A DNA stretch of 64,000 bases from Scenedesmus sp. ARA3 (taxonomy: Eukaryota; Chlorophyta; Chlorophyceae; Sphaeropleales; Scenedesmaceae). The stretch spans positions 45,003 to 109,002 of the forward strand of contig RWJK01001800.1 of NCBI GenBank assembly GCA_004335835.1. The letters are read 5' to 3'. The notes beneath the pieces were generated by a model. That model had not been told where the DNA came from, searched no databases, and saw nothing but the letters and a program-made list of their open reading frames with translations. The translations under genes and the position numbers were made by a program. Shown here in pieces: positions 1 to 12,100 of the stretch. How positions within the stretch are numbered: the first letter of the stretch is position 1; each line of letters begins with the position of its first letter.

Positions 1-800
1 AAGCCTTCCACGCGGCAGCTTCACAGATGCCGCATGTCAGTGCCACAACACGCATGCATATTTTTGCCAAGATTCAGTAGCCAGATGGCAGCCTAGTTGT
101 TGTGTGCTGACCCCGTATTGAGTGTCAATGAGGCCAACCCATGCTTAAATTGTTCATGCCTTGCTGACTCCACGTTGTGCACATGCAGCAACATAAAGAG
201 GCTCATGGCAGCGTTGAACCTGACAACGATGTGGTCCGACAGTTGCATATGGATCAGCGATGATGCATACGGAGGGCAAGCATATGAAGACATGCCACAA
301 TCTGACAGCGACTCGTGCGTCCCCTGCTGGCAGAGCAGTGTGGGGTGCAGCAACATCACATATGAACCTTCAGCAGGTGTCAGCGGTTTACAAGGCAGCA
401 GGCGTGACGGCACAAGCAACAGCGGCAGCAACGCGCGTCCTTCTGCGTTTGACGATTTGGTGGATGTTGATAAGAGGACAAAGAGGGCGCTGGCAAGCGG
501 CACACATGGGATTGAACGCTACGCTGGCACTTTCATTCTGCTTAGTGATACGGTGAGGCAGACGCGCCAAAACGGCATATGCAGCCTGCCCTTAGGAGGC
601 TGCTGCAACATTTTGTGAGCCTTGTAGCATTGTTGTGCGGGCTCAACAATGACGTCAGCATGGGCTGCTAGTTTATCTGGTCACCACATCTCAGCGGTAT
701 GTGTTTGTCATTCTGCAACAACCGGGACGTTCTGCCTTAACCGGGACGTTGCAGCAGTAATGTTGCGAAACTAGCAACGATGAGCTACCCCGGAGCTAGG
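1..800. other. No recognisable gene
   Basis: There are open frames on both strands, but none has a recognisable motif or coherent splice structure. A 12-bp direct repeat (aaccgggacgtt) occurs twice near 719-750. Nothing further can be supported. Confidence 0.4.
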
Positions 801-801
801 C

Positions 802-1401
802 AAGCTTGTGAACCCCAGATATATCAAGGCACCTTACTTGCCACAATGTATCACACATGTGCAGGCATTCATCAAAGGCCTCCCACAGGAGATAGACCCA
901 GAAGTGTGGGAACCAATCGTGCAGAATCACTTCGTGTCTGCTGGGAGGGGCCGCGTGCCAAAAGCCAGCAACCTGCTCATGGTGAGCCAAGGTGTAGTCG
1001 GTGGTGGTGGTGGTGTTGCTGCTGCTGTTGTTGCTGCTGCTACTGCTGCTACATGTCAGCCACTGGTTGTGATTCTTGTTGCTTGGCCATGCATCTCAAT
1101 GTCACATAAATGCCAGCAGCTTCTGAAGCATGCATTGTATAACATGCAATGTACAGCCTGTGCATGTCAACAGCATGGGTTGCATGCGCATGCGCTGCTT
1201 GACCTTGTGCCTGCTGCACGATGTGCTGTGGCTCTATTGTGTATTTCTGCAGAGCTTTGACAGCAAGCGGAGTGGAGGCTTCCCTGCACCACGCACACGG
1301 CGCAGCTTCCTCGGCCAGATGCGCAACGACACATCTTACACACACTCCTATTCGGCGACCAGTAGCTGTTGCGGGGATGATGGGCTATCACCCTGCTTCA
1401 C
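802..1401 (+). CDS. Unidentified protein fragment, two exons
   Basis: Two exons fit splice signals and phase. The first runs from about 802 to 981 and ends CTCATG|GTGAGC in phase 0. The second runs 1253-1401, following a TTTCTGCAG acceptor and ending before GTAAGC. The translated peptide has a non-repetitive composition, for example KAPYLPQCITHV and later SGGFPAPRTRRSFLGQM, unlike its surroundings. The upstream start and the downstream continuation were not found, so this is a partial model. I do not recognise the family. It could be part of a gene whose other exons lie outside the window or between 1.4 and 4.2 kb, or a transposon remnant. Confidence 0.3.
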
Positions 1402-4214
1402 GTAAGCTGACAGGCATGCACAGCATATGCTTTGTCAAAACATATACATGTGCAATATGATTGCTGCTGGGTTGGCAGAAGCAGTTTTCGCTGTCCGCGG
1501 CACAGAAGCCATGCACCGAGCTTGGGCAACAGCACAGCTAGCCTAGTTTCTTGCTAGAGCCGCTACCGTGAAAAATTCAAGCGCCCACTCCACTGCATTG
1601 ACACAGATGGTGCATGTGCACAATGGTTCATTCTGCTGCACTGGGCACGTGCATGCGCACCCCATGCTTGACTGAAACACCAGAGAAGCCGCAAGGGCCC
1701 CGGGTGGCACCCTGTAGCATACGCCACCCAGCTGAGCTGCATGCCATAGCTGCATGTCGGCATAACCAACATTCCGATCTGTTATGACTAACAAATGCGA
1801 CCTCTGCGTGTTTGTTTGTTGTGTGCATGGATGATGCATGGATGACGTATGGCATCGGTGCTGTGCGACTTCCATGATGCATCATCGATAATATATATGT
1901 CTTGCTGGAAGCAGCATTCAGTACCCTACGCTTGTGAATAACGTAGTCTGAATTGCCACAGCAAGAATACGGCAGTTTTCCGTCAACCTGCAGTCACCTG
2001 GGGTGAGCTGATAAGCACTTTATGATTTCTGCTGTGTAGTAGCTGTGGCTGCATGTCACCCACATAAGACTGATCAGCTGCATGGCACATTGCAATCATC
2101 TGATGTTATTGTGAGTGGCACCTGAAGTGACACTGCATATGCAGCTGCATGCATTTGCATATGCGCACTGTTGTACATCTGCATTCTGCTGAAGTCAACA
2201 TAGTTCAATGCTATATTGGTGCAGACTCAGCTGTCATGCAACGGCAACACAGCATTTCAAAGGCAGCCTTGTGGAAATAATTCGGTGGAGCCCTCATGTT
2301 GTGCAGAATGCATGCTACTAGCCTGCATTTCGTTCATACTCCTACTTCAGCTCATCTTGAACGGCCGCAATAATGTAATTACTTATAAGGAATTGCCGAA
2401 GTCACTGCAGGTCGGCCGCTTTCTTGACAATGTCTAACGACTGGTGTTGCCTCATGGGTGTTCGTGCTGCCTTTTCTTGCAGCATTTTTACCACATTGTA
2501 GACAAGACGATGGTGCCGCCCTGTGTGACCAGGAAAGAGTGCATCAAAGCATTCAACAAGCAAAGCCTACCCTGAGCATTGGCTGCCTGGAACCGGCTGC
2601 TGGCACAACCAACGAGAGCTTGGCATGGCTGCAAACTCAGGGTTGCAGGACCAGGACACCAAGTGCAGATGACCCAAGTAGGCTAGATGCTAGATGGTGG
2701 GCGCGCAACTCCAGATTTATGGTGGTGTTAATGTCTCTCGGTGTACACTCGGTTACCAGTTTGAGGTGTACACTCGGTTACCAGTTTGAGGTGGTAGTAC
2801 TCGCCCACGTCGTCATAAGACGTGCTGGTGCACCAGCACCTGTGTTGCAACATATGTGACAACGTCAGCGTCGCTAAGCTGAGGGGTTGGGATTCTGCAT
2901 TTGAGGTACAGCTACATATGCAAGTGGCTTTGCATTGGCGAGCGAGTAATAACGTTTCTGCATCAGCACGGCTTCAAATCTGTTACAAGGACGTAAGCAG
3001 ATCCCCACAACAGCTCCCATTTCAGGCTCATCTGGCACTCAAGTCACTTCACTCCGGGAGGGCATGTCTTGACCGTCTCAACCCTGTCTGCAAAAGCCCA
3101 ACGTGAACCAAGTGCTTTCGTGCACATAACACATGGATAGTAATCATCACTTTAGCTTGTGAACTGCTGCTGAGCAGGACACAGCCCCATGCATGGCTGC
3201 TGCTGGTCTGCAGTGAACTGCTGCTGCTGGTCGACTGCTTGCCACTTGTGTACACATGTGGAGGCTACCATCATGGCATGGCCATGGCACGGCGCCGTGC
3301 CATGACGGCACCCGCAGGCAACCTAAACGCTGCTTCACCACATCTGCTGCCTCACTCACAGCTTACAAAGGTTGTAATCTAGACAGCCGAGGCACAGTGC
3401 TTGCCAAACTGCAGCATGAATGCAGGTAGGTGCGAAGTTGGCGTCTGCCAAGCTGAGCTGCCGAAGGTGTCATAGTGCGAGCAGCCACCGCCCGCATTAC
3501 GAAACACGCTCCGTCGCTCGCAGGAGGGTTGAGGCTACTGGTGATCTTGAACAGTCAAACTGCATCGAAATAAGTTTAAGCAGGCATTACATGTCAGGGT
3601 GGTGCTGGCGCGGCACCCGTTCTGTCGCAGAACTTATGTGTCACGTTGGTGAACTGCACGCCGAGGGGCACATCTCAAGCCACAGCCCACGTTTTTAACA
3701 CTATACGCTGTTGGGTTCTGTTGCGATAAGCTGAACACCTGAAAGGTTCCAGATCAGCCAATGCGCCTGACTTTCATTCAAGACGATACCTACTGCGTAC
3801 AATGTCCTGCAGAGCTCCTCCGAGGTGGTTTCAGGCGGTTTAATTGCCGCGAAACAACTATAAACGTTGGTGGCTTTGGGTGACCTCTTGTAAGACGCAC
3901 AGGTGATAGTGCCCTGCTGCCTGTTGCGCCTACTGTGACGTTCTGACACCTTCTTGCATGCTTAACTGTCCGTTGCTTGTGCCAAAAAAGGTGCATCAAA
4001 TTACAAAAATATCGATACTGCACCAGTCGCGCCACGCTCCACCTGTGCACGCACCGGGTCTTCACTCAGTCACGCCTTGACCAACAGCTACTGCTGCAGA
4101 ACTCTCAAGGGCACCCAGCCACAGACCCTGTTCGCTGACTGTGATTTGCCGGATAAACCTATGTATTTGGTTGGATTGCAGATCCTGAACTTCTTCTGCT
4201 CCTGCTCTCATTGA
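1402..4214. other. Long stretch without a supported gene
   Basis: Scattered open frames under 140 codons occur on both strands, but none has family motifs or consistent exon phase. The end of this stretch, about 4.1-4.2 kb, should hold the promoter and 5' leader of the protease gene that starts at 4215. A small tandem duplication lies at 2741-2790. Confidence 0.4.
2741..2790. repeat. Perfect 25-bp tandem duplication
   Basis: Two identical 25-bp copies lie head to tail, starting at 2741 and 2766 (each begins gtgtacactcgg). They lie in sequence with no recognised gene. Confidence 0.9.
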
Positions 4215-4294
4215 ATGAGCCGATGTGGCCGCTGGCGCCTGGCCGCTGCGCTGCTAGCAGCGGCAGCGCTTCTGCCATGGCAAGCATGCCCGCC

Positions 4295-4330
<36 letters not shown>

Positions 4331-6956
4331 TGACTGCCCAGCACTTGGCATCCGCATTGCTGCTTGCCAAGGCTTAGACGTCAGCTCAGAGCAGCTGGGT
4401 GCAGGCGAGGCAGCAACAGCAATGCAGCTGGATTACTTTGAGGACTCTCTCAACATCGCCACCACTGGAGGCAGGGGCAGGGGCGGCAGGGGCGGCTCTG
4501 GCAGGCTGGGAGCCTCTGCTTTTACAGATGTAGATCAGCTGCAGCAGATGCAGAGGGGGATATACTACCTTGCAGCAGCAGCGAAGAGCTTCCCTAGCTG
4601 CCAGCACAAGTACGGCTGGACGCAGCGGCGTTCGGGTGACACCCTGCTGCAAGCTGATTGCAACAACTTTGTGCCCAGCAAGCCACGCGACCAGGTGCGG
4701 ACTACAAGTGCATTGCTGCTTTGATTGTGGAGAGTAGTGATCACAGCAGGGAGTGATGCTGCTGTGAGGTGCTGCTGCTGTAGGGTGTAGCCCCATGGTG
4801 TTAGTGCAGGGTGTGCAGCGGTGCACTGCTGCCAACACGCGCCTGTCCACAATGCAGCGCTGCTGCTGCTGCTACTGCTGCTGTTGCTGTTGCTGCTGCT
4901 GCTGCTGCTGCTGCTGTTGCTACTGCTGCTGAAACTGCTGCTGCTACTGCTTGACGTGGCAGCCCACCAACAAGAGCAAAACGAAGGCAATTACCAGTCG
5001 CTGTACTTGCTCATGTATGCTGCTTCCTGCTGCCGCAGAAAGGTTGCTCGACGTGCGTGTCACAGAGCGTTGCGACAGCCATGCAGATGGCAGCTGCTGT
5101 TGCATTGGAGGCGGATGTTGACTCGTGGGAGGTGGGTGTGACACGCGGCAATCCATTCTGATAGCAGCAGCACTCAGTCAGAAGCAGCAGAGTTGGTTCG
5201 CTGCTGCAATGAAGGCACATTGTAAGCAGGTGCATGCCCAACCGTAAGCAGAACAATATAGCACACGCTTTGCAGCAACTGGCCTGCTGCAGACAGACAC
5301 GTTCGATGCATCTCTAAGCTGCTGCGAAGCAAGATCGCATGGGTTCAGCCGCTGCAGCTGTTTGGGTGCAGCGGCTCAGCAGCACAGCTGCTGCCTGCGG
5401 CGGTGACTGAGTGTTGCTTGGTTGTCATTGTGTGTGATGTTTGGGCTGCTGCATGCAGGTCACGATCAGCAGTCTTCAAGCAAGCATTGCATTTCGGCAG
5501 CCGGCGGTTGGCAGAGAGCTGGCAGCAATGAAACATCTTTGCCATGCTCAGCCCCATCAGTTGCTCCATTTTGCTGTGTTGCGCAGCAGATTCGGTTATC
5601 TACAATGCTTTGCTGGTCTCCTCCCTTTCCTGACGTATCTGCCTGCCTAAACTTCGGGCTACTGCTGGCCAGGTAAATGCAGCCAGCATGTACTACTGCA
5701 CGGATGGCGGCCGCAGCTGCAGCACCGGCTACGAGATACAGCCCAACCTGCATGAGGTGGTGAGCCCCGCACAGATACAGTACCTGGCAGCAACATGTGA
5801 TGTGTGTGCACTTCCACCATCCTTGGGGCGGTGGCTCTATGTGCAGGTCAGTAGCAGCAAAAATGACAGACTGCAGCGCGCTGCGGGATCTCTGCCAGCA
5901 GAAGGCCAGTCTTCCGCCAACCCTTGCAAACGCTAGCAAGGAATTACCTTGTCCTTTTCTAAGTTAGGTACAGAAGAGCATAGGCTTAAGCAGGCCTTGC
6001 CTGTCTCTGATGCGCAGGACTAGAGACTTGTAAAATATTATTTGGGGTCGAAAGGGCTCAGATAGCCCAGCTAGGCACTGACTAGGGCCAGCTAAGTGGC
6101 CAGCTAATGGGCGTGGTTTACCTGGCCACCTTAGCAGGGCTTGCCCGGTCTAGCTATCAATCAGCCCAGGTCTGCACAGCAGGGGATTGACCAGACACAA
6201 TGCAGCCAGACTGCAGCCAGACTGCAGACTGCGCAGCTGCCAGTTTGCACCGCGTGCCGCAATGTTGCGCAACAAATCCCAAACGTCCGCTAGCTCGACA
6301 TTGCATTTTTGCACCATTCAGCAGCGGCCCGTGTGACCACCTGCACTGCTAGGCAAAAGCACTCTGCAAAACCACATGTGTTATACATCACACCACACTC
6401 TGTCTGTTGCAGATTGACAAGGCTCCTGAGCTCATCCGCCCCAGCAGCTGCACCCGCAAAGCAGCACCCAAGCTTGCAGATCCCGCCAGCGAGCCCAACG
6501 TCAACTCATGGCTGCCGGTGTGCCGCGCAGCGCAGCAGGCCTGCCGCAACGCTACCAGCCGGCAGCAGCCGTGGCTCAAGTGCAGCTACACGTCGCTGAG
6601 CACCTTTTGGGAGATCCAGCGCTGGATCCGCAACCATGGGGCAGTTGTGACCAGGTGACATGATAACCCCATCACCAACATCATGATGTACATCACGTTA
6701 GCGGCTGCTGGTGCTGCTGGTTTGCTTTTGGACAGTGCTGGTTTGGCAAAGCGTTGTCACAACCGCACCGGCTGTCACCTGCACTGCTGGCATCTTCCCA
6801 CTGCCCAGACAACCGGAGCACATGCTGCGCTTCGCGAAAACTGCGTCACACATGCATAAAGATACGTCGAATGGTTTCTCGGGCTTTAGGTGTGTTGTTC
6901 CTTGTGAAGATGCGCAGCAAACGTGCTCAATGCTGCGGTGCTGGTTCTGGATGTGT

Positions 6957-6991
<35 letters not shown>

Positions 6992-8676
6992 CCATCAGCG
7001 CTGCTGCTGCTGAAAGTTTATCAGGCTGTATGTGTGTTGTTTCTTGTGAAGATGTGCAGCAACCTCAAAGCTGGTGCTGGTTCTGGTTCTGTCTCTGCTG
7101 CTGCTGCTGCTGTGGCGGCCGCCAATCCAAAATTTTTACATACATCATTACAAAGATTTGCACGCATGTATGTAAGCTGCTGCTCCCTGCAGGTGTTTGA
7201 TATTACCGAGCGGCAGCACCTGCTGTGGCGCCGCCGGTGCATCGCCATATATATGCCTTGAAGGCGTCTGGTAGCCTGCACTACAGGGCCTGCCATGTTT
7301 CCATCGGCAGACATTGCTGAGCAGAGTGCTGTGTATAAAACTTGCTGTGCAGGATCACCATCTATGATGACTTCAACGTCCAAATCAACAAGAAGGCTAA
7401 GCTGGTGCCTGGGGAAGACTGGCCAGCCTACAGGTTCAACAAGACAGCCAAACCACTCTGTATGTGTTCTTACAGTGCTGCGCTTGTGGATACCGCCATG
7501 CTTGTGTGTGCCAGTCAATGTCTCATGTATGTGCATGCACTGCCTGCTGGCCCGGGTGGTTTGTTGTTGTGCACATGCATCTGAAGCAAGCAGCCTCGCT
7601 CGCCTACAGCCACATGGCTTTGTCATGCTTGCATTGGCAAACACGTTTCTCATCCTTGCTGCTGCCTCACTGCGCAGATGGCCATGCAGCTGTGATTGTC
7701 GGTTATGGTGAGCTGCTTTGCTGCGATATCAAGCCACGCATTCAAGTTGGTCAGGGGCTGGGTCTCACCTTGTGCATATGTGGCTGTTTGATATATATAT
7801 TTGGGTTATGTTATCCTTGAGCTTGTTGGATCCTGCACTGTACAGTACACATGTGCTTGCACTGCAATGAAAGTTTCAGTGTAGCAGTCGGTGCCTGCCA
7901 GACGTTGCATCAAGACCTTCATGCATCCACCGGCACACCTGTGGAGCTGAACTTCAAAGTGGCATTTGGTTGTGCGTGCAGACAATGACAACTTCACGTG
8001 GACGCTGCTCAACAGTTGGGGCTCTGGCAAGGACGCCAGCAACACTCGGAGCAAGGGTGTTACCGCGGACGGACTTTTCAAGGTACGGCCTTCCTCTGCC
8101 ACTAATCTCAGCCCCTGCAGTGACTGCATTTGAGTGATGCCTGCTGCCAGATGAGTGCTGCCAGCTGCGGTTGCCCTTTCCGCCTGGTGCTTGAGCTGGA
8201 AGCTGCCGTTTTGACGAGTCCTGCCTGCATGCGCCTTGCCATCATTGATGCCACAACCCCGATCCCATGCGAGCTGAGTTGCTGCAATATAATGACACGG
8301 CAGATTTTTATGCATGGGTCAGCCCAGAGCAAGGCCATCACACGTCAGCTGCCGCAGCAGCCATGCATGCACCAACATGCAGAGCGCCGCTCATGACCAG
8401 ACAACATGTGTCTTGTTGTTGTTGCTGGTGCTCGCCATTGCCACCATGGTGGCGGCGCTGGTGGTGGTGGTGGTGGTGGTGGTGTCACTTTTTGTTTGGA
8501 AAATGGGGTTTTCAGAACAAATAGCTTGTTGCACTGATGTTGCTGACATCGGTTGTTGCTGTTGCTGTTGCTGCTGCTGTTTCTTCTGCTAATCCTTTCA
8601 AAAAAAAAAAAGATTCAAATGGGTGTTGCAGGTGAGATACCACAGCAACGCTCCTCATGTGAATGTCCACTCATAA
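4215..8676 (+). CDS. Secreted papain-family (C1A) cysteine protease
   Basis: Predicted extracellular or lumenal endopeptidase of the papain family. Nine exons fit splice signals and phase: 4215-4694, 5039-5131, 5459-5506 (donor uncertain), 5673-5846, 6413-6654, 7353-7459, 7678-7707 (only 30 nt), 7982-8082 and 8632-8676, giving 439 residues. The N-terminus (residues 1-25) is a hydrophobic signal peptide, followed by a poly-Ser linker. The catalytic set is in order: Gln160, the last residue of exon 1; Cys166 in DQKGCSTCVSQSV; His384 in YGHAAVIVGYD; Asn402 in LLNSWGS. Q-to-C spacing is six residues, as in papain. A CTDGGRSC segment matches the usual Cys/Gly-Gly region. One oddity is that the residue after the catalytic Cys is Val, where papains nearly always have Trp. 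The 439-residue length leaves about 150 residues before the catalytic Cys, with no clear inhibitor-prodomain signature. Assignment is firm; substrate is unknown. Confidence 0.85.
6888..7113 (+). repeat. Imperfect tandem copy within a protease intron
   Basis: Two related segments, about 6888-6985 and about 7024-7113, share a tgtgttgtt-cttgtgaagatg core followed by ctggtgctggttctg and a CTG tract. The offset is about 136 bp. Both lie in the intron between the exons ending at 6654 and starting at 7353. They carry no coding match. Confidence 0.6.
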
Positions 8677-9140
8677 TTTGGCAGTGGGATGGCACATGCT
8701 TTAACATTTGCTTTGGTTGAGGTTGTACTCTTGATAATGGTTGCTGCATGTTGTCGTCATGTAACGTGTGATACATGTGATCCCTCTTCCTTTCCTTGAC
8801 CACTGAGCCTTGACTTGCATTTTGTGTGCGTGCATGTGCTGTCCATCGACGGATACCAGGCGTCGGCACTCCTGCACAGACGTCAGTTGCGCTAACTACA
8901 CTAGTGTCACTACTGTTCGACTTTGCGTGCAATAATCTCCATCATGAGTCAGCTTGCCTGCTATGTCTGCGCCACTATTTGTCGCCAAGCCTGTCAGTGC
9001 TTAGAATAGCCAGCATACATTGTAATGGCTTTATTTGCACAGTTGGGTGATGGTGCTGTGTAATTGAACATGCACAATCAAGGATACATCAGCAGAAAGT
9101 CACTTGCAACATAACTGTTGTTATCGTAGACTGCACACAC
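8677..9140. other. Protease 3' flank and spacer before the LRR gene
   Basis: It holds the presumed 3' untranslated region and poly(A) signal of the protease gene and the start region of the LRR gene. No open frame with recognisable content was seen. Confidence 0.5.
8760..8764 (+). terminator. Candidate poly(A) signal TGTAA of the protease gene
   Basis: TGTAA, the usual chlorophyte polyadenylation signal, occurs 84 nt after the stop codon at 8676. Position and motif fit, but the cleavage site is unverified. Confidence 0.45.
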
Positions 9141-12100
9141 ATGCTTGGATGCTCTGCGAAACCCAAATCCTTCGTCCTTGTTGCATGTAGGTATGGCGTT
9201 ACTTGTGCGCCAATGCCCGGGTCGAAAGACGACCGTTTCGGCCTTCATCAGTTTTACGGCTACAAGCGCCGCCTGCCGGTTGAGTTCATCAACCCCAAAA
9301 ATGACAGGGTGGACTTGGGTGTGTCTTGCTTCAAGTACAACATGCAGGGCCGTGACACAGTTGCTGCTGTTGTTGACGGGCTTGGGTTGACGATCGAGGA
9401 TCTTGTGCTGAAGCAGCAGATGCTACAGCAACAGATCGGCCCAAAGTTGACGGACGGCAGCCCTTGGAGCTACGAAAACGTGACATACAAGCTTGTTGAC
9501 AACACTGACGTTGAGGTGCTTGACAAGATGCTCGAGGTGGCTGATGACGTGTTCAAGGCAAGGAACCAGGCTCCATACCAGCCCTACATCAGATGTTGGC
9601 ACTATGATAGCGCGGGAGTGCAGAGAAACACCACGTGTGACTCACGCACGGGCGCAAGCACCTGCTTTCGATACGGCAACGGCACTGTGGGTTGTGCGCT
9701 GCACTACGCCAACATTGCAGTGCCAGAAACACTCACGGGTAGCAAGAACAACACGGTGGGTGTCTGCAACATCACACACCCATACTTCAAGGACCCACGA
9801 GATTCTCAGGTAAGACACTGTTGGAGCTGCACCGTGTGCACGTCTGCTATGTCTTGCTTGGTAACATGATGATGATGAGCAGGCACATGTGCTGCCGTAC
9901 ACCAAACAACATATTGCATGATGGCGACCGCGTATTACCAACTCCAGCCCCCCAAGCTATTGACACAGAGTTTGCAGTTTGCATGTAGCTGTGTATGCTA
10001 TGACATACTTTCACAGACTCTGGCAAGACATGTTTATACAGTGATATGCTGCGTGAATCATACATACATCTATGTTTGTGGATGCAGCCACGTGCTATGA
10101 AGCGTCTTGGCGTGATCAAGGAGGACATCGACTACTGTTACCAAGTGATCCCGTCAGCACCATGGATGCAAATTGGCTGCAACGGCGACAAGTATGTCAA
10201 ATACATCTGGTCAACGAGCTACTATTCTCTCGAGCGGTTGCTATGCTTCCTCAACAACACAACAACGGATGCATGTGGCGCAATCTTATCCCAAATCACA
10301 TCTGAAGACCTCCAAAGCCCCATAATAGTTGAGTCGTTTGACGCGCCAACCATAGACGCTTTTTTGACTTTGAGATTTCTGCAAGCAGCCGACATCTTCG
10401 TACGCGTGCCCTTGAAGGACTCTGCGGGTGGCTCTTTGCCGCTACAGTTGGCAGGCCTCACCGACTTGAAGATCCTTTCTATCAGATATACGTGCTTGCC
10501 CCGCACCACCCTTCCAACAGCATGGCAGTGGCCCAATCTACTCATATTACTTGTGGGTGTTGTTCAACCGCCACGGTTGTCAGGATTAGATGTCTACCAC
10601 CCCCCAATGCCCCCAGGTTGCGGCATACTTGGGCCACTGCCAGCTGGATGGCCACAGCAGATGCCACAACTAAAGCAGTTGTACCTGGTGAATAATGCTT
10701 TGGAAGGCAGCCTGCCGCGCAGCGTGGGAAGATGGACAAAGCTGAAAGTGTTGATGCTGCACCAGAACAAGTTTTTGGGGATCATACCTACGGCACTTGC
10801 CCGCTTGCCTTTGACAACCCTGGTTGTACGTGACAACAAACTGAGTGGTGGCTTGCCATCCTTCGATGGGCATGACGGGTCCAGCCCTTTACAGCGATCT
10901 CTTGAAACTTTGGATCTAAGCCAAAACGCTCTCACAGGTAAGCCTAGGCAAGTGTGAGTAATGGTGCAGGGCTCTGTCATGACATGTAAATAGGACGATT
11001 CTAGGCATAGTAAAAGCATAACATGTGTGATGACACCCGGTACGAGCCACACCCAATCACACCCGGTCTGCCAAGGCATACTGTAGCACGATACATAGCA
11101 AAAGGTGTGATCGTGCATTGTACTTGTTGATTGACAGAATCGCACTCTGGCGGCCGGGACGCTTGGCAAGCAGACTGCCAAGGCTGCATGCAGACTGCGC
11201 GGTCACAACTTGAAATTTGTATCCCCCACATGTTTCAGGCTCACACGAACATTGTCGGGCTCACACGAACATTTGTCAAATCATTGCCAAAGTTACCTGC
11301 CACATACAACAACAAGCACGCGGCACGAAGGAAGAGCCTAACCGGCTTCAGCTCAGCCAAACAACGCCAGTTGCAGGCGGCGCAATATGGCGCCGCCGCG
11401 CTGCGTCGCGCCTTGTGCATAGGGCGCCGCGCCGCAGGGCCGCGGTCCAGGTCGCTGTCGCTGTGACGCCTTCTGTCCCTCCTGCGCTCTCCCTCTACTC
11501 TGGAATAGCGATAAACATGTTGCAGTCTGAGCCCATAGCAATGTTGTCATCAGCCCTAACTCGAAATGTGTATGTTGCTTGCAGGCAGTCTGCCGTTGGG
11601 TTGGCCGAGGTTCTCCAAGCTACTCAAGTTGGACATATCAAACAACAAGCTGGAAGGGCAGGTTGGCTTGGCTGCGTTGATGGCTAATGACTTGACAAGT
11701 CATACAATACATCAGGCTCATTTCAAGTTGCACAACTTGTGACAGTGCTCATGATCAACATCAATTATTGATGGCATGCATGCACCTCCTTGTCCTTCCT
11801 TTGGGTCACACTGTCCCGTGGCTTGAGCAAAGTCAACCGCGCTATGTGGCACAACGTGCGTGTTATGTGACACTGGTGACTCTTGCTGCAGGTGCCATTA
11901 TCCTGGTCAGAATATAAACGGCTCAACTTTCTGCAGCTGTATGGCAATTCCAAGGTTACATTTCAGTGTTTGGCATAGTTGTCAAGCCTTGTGTGCAATG
12001 ACAATGTAGCATACAAGTATTGTGAGACCGCCACAAAGTCTGATGCAGATTTGTGTGTGAGCTATCAACCGTGCGTTGAACGCCCACATATTGCGCCGCG

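Noticed and set aside
2458..2859. A possible transposase-like or gag-like exon
   Set aside because: The peptide shows no DDE, reverse transcriptase or zinc-knuckle motif, and no terminal repeats were found near it.
4565..5141. Poly-Ser and poly-Leu frames around 4860-4950
   Set aside because: They come from a CTG microsatellite in the first intron of the protease gene.
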